From: Hirudo medicinalis | Taxonomy: Eukaryota > Annelida > Clitellata > Hirudinida > Hirudinidae | Assembly: GCA_011800805.1 (NCBI GenBank) | Contig: MPNW01000144.1 | Coordinates: 20,259-84,258 of the forward strand | Length of the DNA stretch: 64,000 bases | Direction: 5' to 3' | In this document: positions 28,001 to 40,119 of the stretch, piece after piece | How the letters are laid out: every line of letters starts with the position of its first letter | How positions within the stretch are numbered: position 1 is the first letter of the stretch | Notes under the pieces: model-generated | The model's input: only the letters and a program-made list of their open reading frames with translations | Databases searched by the model: none | What the model was told of the DNA's origin: nothing | Translations under genes and position numbers: made by a program

Positions 28001-31000
28001 GCACTTTATTTTCAGCAGAAAAGTTTCCCCTTTCAATTTTAGTATAGGATGTACTTATAGGATGTACTTTTAGGATGTACTAGGAGATTTCTTGATTAAT
28101 GTTTAAATGTGATTATTTGTATCTCTGTGTACTTTGTCTTAATAAACCTTAATGTCTCGATAAATGTTAAAATGAGGGCGATTCAAGTGTGATTGAAATA
28201 ATAGATAGCTCAATGAGCCATCCTCATTATTCACAGCTTATAAAGCTGAGACAGCAGAAGAAAACTAAAACTGCAGACCTTCAAAGTACTTGCCACAAAA
28301 TGCCTACGCAAAGATCTTCCTTAAGTGCTTGGACAGACCTCCCCAGAAGCACTGCTAAACAAGAAAAGTTGACACAATCCCCGAGTCTGATAAAAGTCTG
28401 CGACTCGAAGAAAGAAAGAACCTTGAAATTAGTTAAAACCAATCTTAAACCGGAAAAGCCGAGCAGCTTTCCGTCACGTACCGTGCAATCTTTGGAGTCG
28501 GAGCTTGCAGAGATTAAAGCACACTATGAGGTTCTACTGGGTGACAAAGCTCGTCTATGTGTAACGTTTGAAAAAGAGAGAACTGTAATGATTGATGAAT
28601 TACACAGAGTAAAAACTCAACTTCAGAAAGAGAGATGTTATAGAGAACAGTTGAAAATTAAGATTGAACAAGTTGCAGTATTGAAGAGAGCTCTAACACA
28701 TAATCAAAAATGCACATTAGCACCAAAAATTACTTCTTTATCTGATAGCCTTCTTTTCAATCATGTGAACTTTAATCAAGATTCAATTTCTTTAGCTGGG
28801 GAACCATTTTCATTAGGAACTAACTCATCACAGATTTCCACACTTGGTCTCATATTGGATGACAGAGCTAGGTCAAACAGAAACTGTTGTGAAAGTTTTC
28901 AAATTGAAAGGTCGATCAGAGATGAAATTAATAACTTGAAGGAATCAATCTTATCTCTAAAACATGAAAACCAGCTGTTGAAATTGGATGCAACCAGCTT
29001 GAAGAGTCAGTTGGCACTCCTCCAGGCTCCAGATATTGATTACTTATTTAAGGAAGATGATCAATCTATCTCCAATGAGGAGAGATCCCCTAATAAAATG
29101 AGTGAGTCTCTTGAAATGATTCCTTTCAAAAATGTCATTGTGACTAATGAGAATGCACATTTGATGAATATGGGGATGAAATCATGTGACGTGATTTCTT
29201 TTAAGATGATGCATTCCATTGAAGATATTGCTAAAGAAGAATGGATGAAATCTGGAAGTTTGGAAACTCAAGATTTGTCTTGCCATGATTCTCTATTAAA
29301 TTCTGAATTTCCATTTATGATTCAAACAAATCTTGGCAAATATGATATTCTATTGAAAGCCTATGAAAATTTGAAAAGTGACTATGAAACACTTGAGAAA
29401 AGGTATATGTTAACATCTGATGAAAAGCAGTGCTTGTTGAATAACCCAGCATTATGCAAGCAAAAGGAATATGCATGGACAGAAAAAATAGAGCAATTAC
29501 TTTTAGATTTGGAGATTTGTCGAGGCGAAACATCAGAACTGCTTGAGGACAAAACGAATTTATGCATTAAAATTAGGAGACTTGAGGAAAAACAGCAGGC
29601 TCTTTTGGCTCAAATTGAGAATGCTCAGAAATCTTGTCACGAACTGGACGAAGCAGACAAAACTGAGATTCAAATGTTTTCTAAAGATACTCAAATTATT
29701 CCAGATGATCGTCACATGCACGAAGATTTTGCCGGGGAAGTTGAACTTTTGGGAATCGAGAGTAAAGATTTTAAGGCATCTTGTGAATATTCGGAAAAAG
29801 TTGTAATTGAGAAAGAGATATTCGTAGAGGCAACTAATCAATTGCAATCATTAAATTCTCAATTGGAAAGCCAGAAATCTTTACCATTACAAGAATTAGA
29901 AGAATTAAAAAGCTATTCATATTGCCTTGCATCATCCTTGTATGAAAATTCTGAGGAATTATCAATATTGCAGGATCAGTGCAAGAACATTCATTCCAAG
30001 AATCGAATTTTGGAAACAAAAAATGATATTTTACAGAAAGAATGTGATGCCATTTCTTTAAAGTATGCAACAATTTGTAGCTTTAATGAGAAAACTGAGA
30101 TTCTGAATGCTAAACACTCATTAGAGATTAAACTTTTGAAAGAAAATGTTGTGAAGTTATCACTGGAAAATGAATCATTATCAAGCTTCTCAAATTCTTT
30201 ACAGTTACAAATAGCTGACTTAAGCATTGAATTGACAGAAAATAAAATGGTACTTAAAAGCAAATGCTCGCTGGTAACAGAATTAATTAGAGAAATTAGT
30301 AACCTCATAGAAAATAAGAGGAAATATGGGGAGATTCTGAAGATTTTGAGAGATGAAATGTTTTCTATAAAATCCTCTTTGTTGACTTTTAAAGATTTGC
30401 ATAATTCCATGCTGTCGTGTGCAAAAGAACGTTTAGCAGAGTTGAATCTGATCTTTGATTTAAGAGGAAATGAAGTGATTGAGTTGAAAGAAAGTGCTTC
30501 TGCAATGAAATGTGAACTGGAAAGATTGGGTCATGAGAAGAATTTTGTGGATTTAAAATATTTCGAGATTCAAAATCAACTTGATATGTTGTTCGGTGAA
30601 ATAAAAACATCGGAAAACAAATTATGTGGTGCTTTGCAAGGCAACCACAGCTTAAAATGTGAACTTGTTGGTTTGGAAAAGTCAACCTGTGCATCGGAGG
30701 AAGAATCAAAAAAGCTCGTCAGTAGTTTAAAAGCATACAATTCCGAGTTAGAACAAAAGCTTTGCTGTGTTTCTCGAGCAGCCGACGCCGCCAAGAATAT
30801 CATTGATGACCTCAATCACGAAATCGCCAAAATTAATGAAAATTATGAATCCAAAGTCATCGAGCTGGAGAATTCCCGTGTTGAAAATAATTTGGTAAAC
30901 GATTCATTCCAACATCTCAAGTCTGACTATACTCAGTTACTCCTTAGCAAAGAACAAATTAGCAAAGAAAATGTGGAATTATTAGAGAAAATTGACCTCT

Positions 31001-34000
31001 TAAATAATGAACTGGAGTCTACCAGTAGAAGAAATAAGTTATTTGAAATGGATTCAAAGAGTGAATTAGATTCAATGAAAACTGAAAAAAGCAGATTGGA
31101 GATTGAATTGAAATCTATTATGATAGAGATGGACCTGTCCTCAAAGTTGTTAAGTGATTTGAAAGTGCAGAATTCGAATCTTGAATCAAAAATAGCATCC
31201 CTCCATGCTTGCCTAGATTTCAAAGACTCATCCTTAGAAGAGCTTGAGAATAGTTTGAATGTCTTAACTTTAGAAAATACAGAGTTAAAGAATTTCCTAG
31301 AGACTTCAAAAAATCAATTTTTGTCTGAAGTTCATGAATCAGATATTTTGCATGCAAAATGTGTAAAGAAATTACAAGATGAAAAGGATGACATTAATAA
31401 CACTTCTAATCGCTTATGGCAACAATTATCGGAGTTGCTTGACGAGAATAATCGGATGTCGGGGACCATGGCCGATTTACATATGCGCTCGAGGGAGGCT
31501 CGTGAGTCAATAAAAAGCCAAAAACGCAAAACTGAAGATGTTGAAAGCTCCAACCAGCAATTAATGATTACAAAATTAGAACTATCTAATGAAGTGGAGA
31601 AAGTCAAGGCCGACAACTTTAAATCAGCCGAACTGATTCAAGAATTAAACGACAAGCTATTTTTTATGGAAGAGTCTGCACAGTTGGAAAAGTCTCGAAT
31701 TCTGGGAGAACAGCAAAAGCTTCTTTTGATGTTGGAAAGCATGACTTCAGAAAAAGAATCTCTTGAAGAAACATGTTCCACACAAGAGTCAAAAGTCCAT
31801 CATATTACTGATGTCTTGAGAAGCACAAAAGAAGAACTCAACAGAAAAATACAAGATTTAGAAATAAAACTTGAAAATTACCTGGTGTTGGAGTCCAAAT
31901 ATGAAGGTGTTTTGAATGAGAATTCTTTCCTTAAAGTAGAAAAATGCACATCCAGTATTCTTTTAGAAAAATTAAATGGTAGGGTAAAAGATCTTACAGA
32001 AATGCTGAACCATCAGACTGTAATTTCAAATCATGAAAAGAAAACCATTTTTAATGGTCTGAAATTGTTGGCATCCGAAAACGACATTTTAGAGGATCTG
32101 GAAGCCATGGATTTGGAAAAAGCTGTTGAGTGTATTTCCATGAAATTAAATGAACGATTGAAATATTTTAAAGGATTGTGGGAAACAGAAAAACAAAACA
32201 TTGTCAGAAGTGAGCAGAAGGTCCAAGAATTGATTACAGAAATTGGATTAGTAAAATCTCAAAATGCATTTTTAGTCAAAGATGTTGACAAATTAAGGAC
32301 CGAACTACGGAGTTCGGTCGTCATGCAGAAAGAACATGCCGATAAGTTTGATTCTTATAACGAACACATCCATGCATTGGAACACAATATTCAAGCTTTA
32401 AAAGAGAAAAATTTAACTTGGAAAGAGACTCTGGATAGGGTCAATTCTGAAAATAGCCATGCCCAAAATGATTTGAAAGAGGCCTTAAATTGCTCTAAAA
32501 CTGAATTAGAGAATCATCAAGAAGAAAAGAGAATGGCTTACCTGGAAATAAATAAATTGCAAAGCATAATTTCTCATGTGGTTAAATCAATTGAGCTCTT
32601 TTTCAAAAAAGTTGATTGTGATTATGCTTTTCATGATGACTTTGTTGAATTAGACGAGGAATGTTTAAGTAATGCATTCAAAACTTTAGAAGGTGCTTAC
32701 TCTTCATCTGCTAATGAAAATATGAGACTGAGGGACAAAATCAAAGACCTGGAGATGGAATTGGACAGTTTAAAGACATTTTTTAAATTAAAAGAGGCTG
32801 AGCTTGAAAACACAATCCACGTTGCAGAAGAAAATCTTAATTCAGAAAAATCAAAATTGAAGGAAAAGGAAGGAATGCTCATCAGATTTATATCCTCATT
32901 CATGGAAAGTCTTGCATCTCTTAAATCTGATAAAGATATGTTCAATGTTGAAGAAAGTCTGAAATTGGAATCTCTGGTGAATAACTTGTCGCAATCGATT
33001 GCATGCGAGGATTATTTTTCAAAAATCATCTCTGTGCTCGAAATGCTTATTGTGAAGCTTCTTGAAAATTATGGAAAGACAAAGCAATTAATAGAAATTG
33101 AAAGCAGCTTTTCAGTCTTACAACACCAGGAGGGGAAGTACAAATTGGAAGCAGAATTATATTCGGGCGAACTGGATTATTATAAATCTGTAAATGCTGG
33201 CTTGTTAGAGGCAAAGTTGAAACTCGAAACAGAGTTTAAGGCTTTGAAAACTGAAAGTGATAACTTGGTAGCAGAATTGGATGAATTAAGGAGCAACTTT
33301 GAAAAGAATGAAATAGCACATGAACAAGAAATTAATGATTTGCAGAGTATTATAGAAACAGTATCAAAAGCTAAAGATAATTTGGAGAGTGATATGGTTA
33401 AAGAAAGGGCAGAATTTGTAGAAAAGCTTGACATGTCAAGATTTGATTGCCTCTCAAAAAGTGAAGGGAAGATTTCCCAGCTGTCCTTTGACTTGTCATC
33501 TATGGAAAAAACTATGGCACATTTGAAAGATGAGTCAAGAATGCACAAAGAAGAAAAAGAGCTGCTTCAGCTAAGACTCATGCATCTAACTAGAGAATGC
33601 CAGATGCAAGAGAAACACATAAACAATTTGAAAGAACAACTAAACCTCCAAACAAAGCAAATCTTGGAATCAGTCAAAGAGCATGAAGAAACAATAAAGC
33701 TTTTGCTGGAATTAAAAATGGGGCAGCAGTTAAGCAGAGAGGAACAAAAGGATGATATTGTCAGGTTAGAAGAGGAGATACTCAGAATTGAATCGAATAT
33801 TAGCCATAGCATTTCAGGCGAATCAAGGGTCGTTGCCCAAGAATTTCATGAAAAGAGCAGTGAATCTGAGTCTCAAGCTTGTTCTACTTGTGAAGCACTG
33901 AAGATGAGAAATGAACAACTTCTCAAAGAGGCTGCTACCTTTAAGACAATGTTGGCAGAACTAAGAATGGAAAATTCAAATCTATTCCAGGATAATAAAT

Positions 34001-35037
34001 CACTTGACAATGTAGTTGGAAAACAATTCCAGCCATTGCATAGATCATTTTCAAGACTAAGCCTGCAGAGACATTCTCCAGATCTGAGGAATTTTGCTGC
34101 ATGGAAAAGTAGAGAGAGTCTGGCAAAGGCAGAATCTGAGTCTCTGGGATCCTTGGTATCACTCGATCCAAGATTTTCATTTGATATTCCTGCTGAAGTT
34201 GTTAATTTGCAAGAGAGGTTGGTAGCATCCGAGAAAATTATCCAACAGATGCATGATGAGAATAATTTCCTCAGGGAAGGGTTATTCAATAGACAGGAAG
34301 AAGTGACCAACAATTTGGAATCTTTGATTGCCAAGAGCAGGAAGAAGAAAGGCCTTTTAAAATTTAGTACATCAGAAGTAAGTTATGAAGCATTGACTGA
34401 AATAACTGAGCAACAACTAAAAATTCTGCAAGAGGAAAAAGATGACTTAATAAAACAAGTGAAAGATCTGAAGTCACAATGTTTTGCAGCAGAGCAGCAC
34501 ATGGCTCGAGCCACATCGTTGACTGAAGAACTGAGGATTGAAAGGGATTCTCACCGAGCTCTTAGTCTGGAGAAAGAAAAACTGGAAGTTGATTTGCTTA
34601 AAGAAAGGCTGAATGTGGAGAGAGAGATGAGGGAGTTCCAACAGTTCAAAGAAATGCTTTCCAAAAAGGAAAGGATTGAAAGCCAAATTTTGACTTCTGA
34701 GGAGCAGAGAAGCACAACAGAGCAGATACTGGGGCCGTACGCCAGCAACGTCTTGAAAGAAGAGCAGAAAAACCTGACGATAAAGATCAGACGCACTATT
34801 TTCCTCAGGGATGTTGCAATTCAGTCTGGCAAGTCTTACCTCACCTGCCTCACAAGAAAATCTGCTCAAATTTACAAGCAAATAGCTAGCTCAAAAACCA
34901 AGGAAAAATCTGTGGTTTTAGACTGTGGCTGTGTCGCAGAACTTGGCACCATGAAGTTGAAAACCGGGTGTAGATATCACCACTTAGTCGAGAAGATGAG
35001 GAAAGAACTGAGAATTCAGGAAATGCAAAATAAATAG
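10019..35037 (+). CDS. AKAP9: Giant coiled-coil scaffold, 5' part of an AKAP9/pericentrin gene, 9 exons, 7,729 aa
   Basis: Exons: 10019-10066, 10660-10797, 11029-11163, 11258-11335, 11483-11650, 11843-25888, 25953-26072, 26146-27801, 28237-35037. All junctions are GT-AG and phase 0. The start MDNEDKIRKIEAAKRK resembles the AKAP9/pericentrin N-terminus. Further matches to AKAP9 are LTELEYALKERDDAIGRLT, the region around ALIEAKDEILALQ, and LRAELDEFYG. Nearly everything else is heptad-rich Glu/Lys/Leu coiled coil, with Ser-rich breaks and acidic patches. Known members anchor kinases, phosphatases and gamma-tubulin complexes at centrosome and Golgi. I cannot point to a PKA-binding helix here. This unit lacks the PACT domain, which lies in the next unit; whether they form one gene is unresolved. 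The stop TAG is at 35035-35037. Confidence 0.9.
12290..13900 (+). repeat. Four tandem protein modules of about 160 aa (W-x-x-Q-Y-x-x-LS-x-Q motif)
   Basis: The motif WQEQYVLLSQQN and its variants recur with the Trp codons at 12434, 12911, 13391 and 13826 (spacing 159, 160 and 145 codons). Copies 1 and 2 share the following block ENIRLNQLVDEL. The three module ends before the next copy share a TF(Y/F)(S/T)KxQ(L/F)-like segment. Divergence rises towards copy 4. This is old internal duplication of coding sequence, not a DNA satellite. Confidence 0.85.
20482..22340 (+). repeat. Tandem 717-nt duplication within the giant exon, two full and two partial units
   Basis: Unit 1 starts at 20717 and unit 2 at 21434 (period 717 nt, 239 codons). 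A partial third unit starts at 22163, and a partial unit precedes unit 1 from about 20482. The strongest DNA identity is between about 21001-21190 and 21718-21907, where long runs are identical, including the codons for NLQLDLNVLQESLNEKC. Both period and frame are kept, so the heptad register is preserved. Confidence 0.9.
26146..27801 (+). other. AKAP9: Exon 8 of the AKAP9-like gene (552 codons)
   Basis: Acceptor TTTTTCAG and donor AAG/GTAAGG, phase 0 on both sides. It encodes a coiled-coil start (residues about 4912-5000), a Ser-rich low-complexity segment around 26380-26790, further coiled coil with a KMKVRTEYTKLKTRL stretch, and a C-terminal Lys/Ser/Pro-rich segment with a CKRCQDLEKECGKL motif near 27690. 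I recognise no separate domain. Confidence 0.85.
28237..35037 (+). other. AKAP9: Exon 9, terminal coding exon of the 5' unit (6,801 nt)
   Basis: It opens at the acceptor ATTCACAG and runs to TAG at 35035. Most of it is coiled coil. The final 300 residues break this pattern: a Ser-rich stretch (RHSPDLRNFAAWKSRESL), a charged helix, then a compact tail with cysteines and histidines (C-x-C, later C-x3-H-H) and a final basic helix ending in QEMQNK. A consensus donor, GTAAGT, sits inside the frame at 34378 and could end the exon early. Four AATAAA signals lie in the 1.2 kb downstream, so the full-length exon probably serves as a true 3' terminal exon in at least some transcripts. Confidence 0.85.
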
Positions 35038-37227
35038 CCAATATACAGTTGTTGTTGTTTTTTTGTTTGTTTTTAAATGAACTGACTCAATCATGAATTT
35101 CATTTTTTTTAGTTGGACTTGTGAGGTGTTTTTAAATTATGTTGAAAGTCTTTCTAATTGAGTGCTTATCTTTAATATTGACTAATTTATAGTTTGTTTT
35201 TTGTGAAAAATCAGATGTCAAAGTGTGATTTTGTTGATTGCTTCTGCAATTATTCTCTTATTTATTTGTATATATTCACTTTTCCAAGGTTTTTGTCCAA
35301 TTTTGATAAGTCATCTTCATTATGTCCACTTTAAATATCTTAAATGGTTGTGGCATATTCTTTTATTGATGTTTTAATATCCTTATCTTGTTTTAAAAGA
35401 ATGTTTTCCATTTATAATTTTCCCTCTAAGCCACCTTTTGCATTAATCAAGGTTAGCAGCCCTGGTATCTTAAAAAAAACAACTCTTGTTTCAAACATGA
35501 CTTGCGCTGCTCCATATTTTGTCAGAATTAGGGTCCAATTTGAATAAGATGAAGCTTATTGAATTTTTTGTGAACTCAGGCAAATAAATTTCTTTTGCAG
35601 GACCACTTACTTCTCAGACTGACCATGCACATTCTGATTGTGATTCTTTCAGTACTAATAACATTTCAACATGATTCTTGGCTTGGCAAATGCAGATGAA
35701 AAACATTTCACTTGTTATAGTGGTTAATGAGTATTTTGATCTTACTACGAATAGCTGTTTAAAATAAACTGTAGGTAATTGGATTGTGATATTTGCCTTT
35801 TACTGGCTCTCTCCATATCTGGCTTTGAGTTCGACTAATGTGATTTCATTTTCAACTTTTGTCTGTAACATCTAATGTTCATTACTAAACTATTTTTCAT
35901 TGTGTAATCTGAAGCTTATAATTAATTAATTAATTTATTTATTGGTTATATATTGCTGTTATCACATCATTCACTTCTTGTTACTAGCTGGGGTCTTGAC
36001 ATGCTAACCTTGTTAATGTAACTTGTTTTAACTTTTAACCATTCCATGCAAAACCTCAAATAATATGGTTTGAGTTATTGTAAATGAATAATTGTATGTT
36101 GTACATAACTCATGATGCCTCACTTAAGGGAAGCCATGTGGTATTTTTGCTAGATATAAAATAAATTTAGATTAAATTGAGGCTAGAAATTTTTCTATAA
36201 ATAAATGTTTAGCTTGTGTTCAATTTGTTTTGACATGTTTTCTTAAATGTGGAAATGAGTAAAGGTTGGCATGAGCATGAAACAGTTGGCATGTTAGCTT
36301 GAAAGTCATTAGTTCACTAATTGATGACAGTTTTAATATTTTATTTTAGTTTTAAAATATTATGTAATTTTTTTGAAGGTCTTGTTTCGTCCGTAGAACT
36401 CATTCTAGATTAGTGGAAAATCATTTTAAATAATATGTGCTAGATGGGTAATTAAGAACAGAGGATACTAGGACATCACCAACTACAAGAACATTCAAGT
36501 ATTTCAAATCATGCCAAATATGTAGCAGAGATTTCCTTAATAATTTGCATAGTCTATTGTTTGAGAAGTATACTAATTATGCCTCAGAATGAATTATGAT
36601 CTTAATCCAGTTATATGTATGAGTAGCCATCTTTTAAGGGTACAAATTTTTTATTTTTATGTTTAGCTATCTCAACAAACAAAACCTAGGAAACAAGATT
36701 TCTGTGTAAATCAGTAATTAGATTAGAATAAGTAAGATTGGTCGCAACAACCTGTTGACTAAGCCAGCAGCGTAAGCGTTTGTGCGCATTTCGGACATGC
36801 CTGAACAGATTTTTGGACAGGTATATCCACTTTGGTCGGAAATTGAGGTCCTGAGTCAGCCCTCAAAACGTGCTGGATTGTTTCGTTGATGAAGCATTCC
36901 TATGATTACGATGGATTCGAGTGAGCCAGTTTGCGAGAGTTACTTGTTGAGGTAATAGTTCCTTAGAAGCAGGGGATTTATTGGCGACGAGCGGATGCTT
37001 AAGTTCCTCTACTTTTAGCAGATTTTCAATTGAATAAAAACATTTTGAAATTTTTAATGACGTACGGATTAAGCGGTAATATTTTTGGCGACCAATTTTA
37101 AAACATTGGAACCCGATAGGTAATCCCCAACAAACGCGGTTTCTCGTTCTTGTGTACAAATGTGTTGTTAGTTACGCATATTTACATCGAAGTTATGATC
37201 CGAATGTTTATGTAGATACCACACAGA
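35038..37227. other. Gap between the two AKAP9 units: 3' UTR, then probable promoter
   Basis: AT-rich DNA without a supported exon. The left half contains AATAAA at 35583, 35763, 36160 and 36200, compatible with a 3' UTR for the upstream unit. The right part should contain the promoter and 5' UTR of the downstream unit if that unit is transcribed on its own; no TATA box is obvious. A minus-strand open frame at 36863-37159 shows no family resemblance and no splice context. Confidence 0.5.
35583..36205 (+). terminator. Cluster of AATAAA polyadenylation signals after the 5' AKAP9 unit
   Basis: Hexamers at 35583-35588, 35763-35768, 36160-36165 and 36200-36205, 546 to 1,168 bp after the stop codon. 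In AT-rich DNA some are expected by chance, but four in this span behind a stop codon support transcript ends here. Confidence 0.4.
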
Positions 37228-40119
37228 ATGGATAAATCAAATGTAAGTTGAATAAGTCATTGTGATTATTTATTTTATCGGTTTTCGATCGATGTATCTT
37301 ATCGAATGGTTTGTTGTTGACCTAGTTAGTCGATGTTACTTTGAGAAGCTCACACGAATGTGTGTTTTGTGTGCTTAGAATGTTTTATTTTTAAATATAA
37401 ACACATTGAACAAAAATGGAAACTTAATAGATGACGAACAAAATTTTAGAATCATGAACATAATATGGATGACTGGGAAGTAAATGAGATATCAAAAGAA
37501 CCATCCATTGATAGATTACAAGTAACTTTGAAGATTAGACCTGATCAACTTTCACTGAAAAGGTTTGGAAGTGAAAAGCTAGATAGAAACTGCAATATTA
37601 ATTACATCCTAGAAGGGGAAGATCTAAATGACAGTGATGAGGGAAATTATGATATCGATGACGATCTCAGTCAATATGCCGAACAAGTCATCCAAGATAC
37701 GTCTAGACTGATACTGGATGACAGCTTTGGAAATCCAGAGTTGTCGTCGACCAGGAATGAAGATTTGTTACCCTTTGATAGTGACAGTAAAACTGAGAGA
37801 AGCAACACCCCAGACTCGAGTGCTGTCTTCACTCCGAGTCGGGATGCTGCAAACTCCAGTAGATTGTCGACCCTAACAATAGAAGAAGGCAATGAAGTCG
37901 AGATGTTCAGTGTCAAGCCTTTGTCTGAAGCAGAAGTAAAAAGAAAACTCGTCCAGACTTTTGACCACGGCGGTCGACACTCTCGCAACAGTGCCGCTTC
38001 GGAGAATGTCGGGGAGCTCGACCTGGAGTCGCTCAGCAGCCATCCTCAGCTGGAACGGCTGGAAAATGTAGAGGTTTCCATTAAGGTACTTAAACATTTG
38101 ATAGGTGTTCATATTTAGATAAGCTTCCCCTTAGTGTTTTTGATGCAAATAAGTGTTAAATGCTTTGCAGTCAGGCAGATTGCCTTAAGTTCTTAAGTTG
38201 GTCCTTTTTGTTGGCAATTATTAATTTTTAATTAAAATAACCTACCTTCGTTCTTGCGGCTTCATTGATTTTTAATGAAACGATCTACAGTGTGAGATTT
38301 CAACGGTTCTCACAAAATTTGGAATAAGTGCCTTGACGGACTTAGTGGCGAAAACCAATGTAAGTTTCCAACTTCTGGGGGTGTCTTATTGCTTGAAACT
38401 GTCTTTCAATTAACTGCCAGTAAATGTCAGGTGTCGTTTAGTTAAGGTTCATTGGAGTCTCTAGCTTTTGATTGATGGCTGATCAAATTGCTTGGCTTTG
38501 TTGCTTCGTTTCTTGACCTATATTTTATTAAAGTTTGGGGCTTTTAGCCATTTCTTACATGGGAGGTGATTGTTAACATTGAAGCATTTCAATAGCTAAC
38601 CAATCGATTCACACGAACGACTTGTTCCACGATCTTCATGACATTGGCTCGAGAGGTCGTTGCTCGGGAGTGGTTCATTGATTTTCCGTGTTCATCTCCC
38701 GTTAGAGAAACATATGATCTCTTTGGCTCCCATTTGTGTGCAGGTTCTTTTATTGATGACATAAATTACTGCTTCTTTTGACTTCCTGAACTCGACTGCC
38801 ATACAAAATAAATGATCGAGTACATTGCAATTTCTTTTTTGCGATTACACCTACTAACCCATTGAGTGCCCTCCTCTGAATAGATTTATAGATTTTAGAT
38901 TTCTGAGGAAAATTGATCAGCACTGGTGTTGTTTGTTTTCAGTTTCTTTCCTTCACCATCATCATCATCATCATCATTGTCATCAAATAAAATGTACATT
39001 GATAAATGAATGGAAATCTTTAAAGGCTAATGAATAAATAATCAGTCAATTTGTTGTTTTAACACTGGATAACAAACACAGTTTCAAGAAATTGTGAGCC
39101 AATGTTGTCTTGTTAAGTTGTGCACATCGAGGTTTTTTAGTTGGTCATTGGTGGTTGCTTTTGATTTGGTGGCTGTTGGTTTCGTTTTGATTGTTAGATT
39201 TTGAGGTTGCATCTTTACACTTGTAAATATCCTAGGCCAGGATTGTTCGTATGATAATCTTTTGTCAACATTATAACTTGATTTGTGACTAAATTTCATT
39301 GTACTGGACATCATTATCAACATGGGATTTGCATGCAGGAGCAACTCCTGAAGGAAAATGTGGTGAAGATGAGTGAGGTGATGAAAGAGTTGGAAGCCTC
39401 TTATAAGAAAGAAATTGAACTCCTTTGCTTAAAGCATCAAGGTGGGACATTAACGTCGTCGTCATTATCATTACCACTGCATTTCAGTCTAATTTAGTTG
39501 TTTAATGATTCCTGCATGCAATCATGACTTAATGTTAAGATGCTGTCTTTGTTTGAGAATGTGGTTTCATGTGATATCATCACTTCATGATTTCAGAGGA
39601 GATGGACAGGATGAGAGGTCGGATGAACTCGAGCTTTGAACATCCGCCCGTGACCCCGGCCTTGCTCTGCAGTTCAAACATCAATTTTAACAATAACAAG
39701 AACAATAACAATGATGGCAACGATGTTTCCCCCTGCTGGAGCAAAACCGGTCAGCACTTGGCGCGATTCTTTAGAAGCGTTTTTGTGATTGTGATAAGAC
39801 ATACTTATGTCGATATAATTAATTAACTTCCATAAAATTAATATTCATTAGTAATATTAAACATATTCTAACATCACTGGGGAAACCTTTCAAGTATTCA
39901 AACTTCTTAGATAAGTAATCTTTTAGGCATGACAAAGCTGCCAGGGAGATAATTACCTCTAGCCTGATAAGCCTGTTAACCTAATAACTCTCCGTAGATG
40001 TTATCGAGGACCGAGACCACTGGCAGGAAATCTGTCTCCTGAGGGAGTCCTATGACAAGGAGCTCAACTCTTTGTTGGAAAAACTAGAATTAGCCAAAGT
40101 GCAGACTGAAGAGAAACAG
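37228..40119 (+). other. AKAP9: N-terminal exons of the PACT unit
   Basis: Exons 37228-37242 (ATG plus 4 codons, donor AAT/GTAAGT), 37450-38085, 38291-38359, 39339-39441, 39597-39749, 39998-40119. Exon 37450 encodes an acidic, Ser-rich, probably disordered segment beginning near MDDWEVNEISKEPS. The later exons are coiled coil, with an Asn-rich insert NNNKNNNNDGND in exon 39597. Phases run 0,0,0,1,1,0. Acceptor 37450 has a poor pyrimidine tract. A better acceptor at 37379 would make ATG 37465 the start, because an in-frame TAG lies at 37447. Confidence 0.75.

Noticed and set aside
13009..34881. Many minus-strand open frames of 60-150 codons inside the AKAP9 exons
   Set aside because: They are antisense shadows of Glu/Lys/Leu-rich codons, Ser/Phe-rich in composition and without homology.
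36863..37159. 98-codon minus-strand frame between the AKAP9 units
   Set aside because: No recognised family, no splice sites suggesting a gene, and it overlaps the expected 5' region of the PACT unit.
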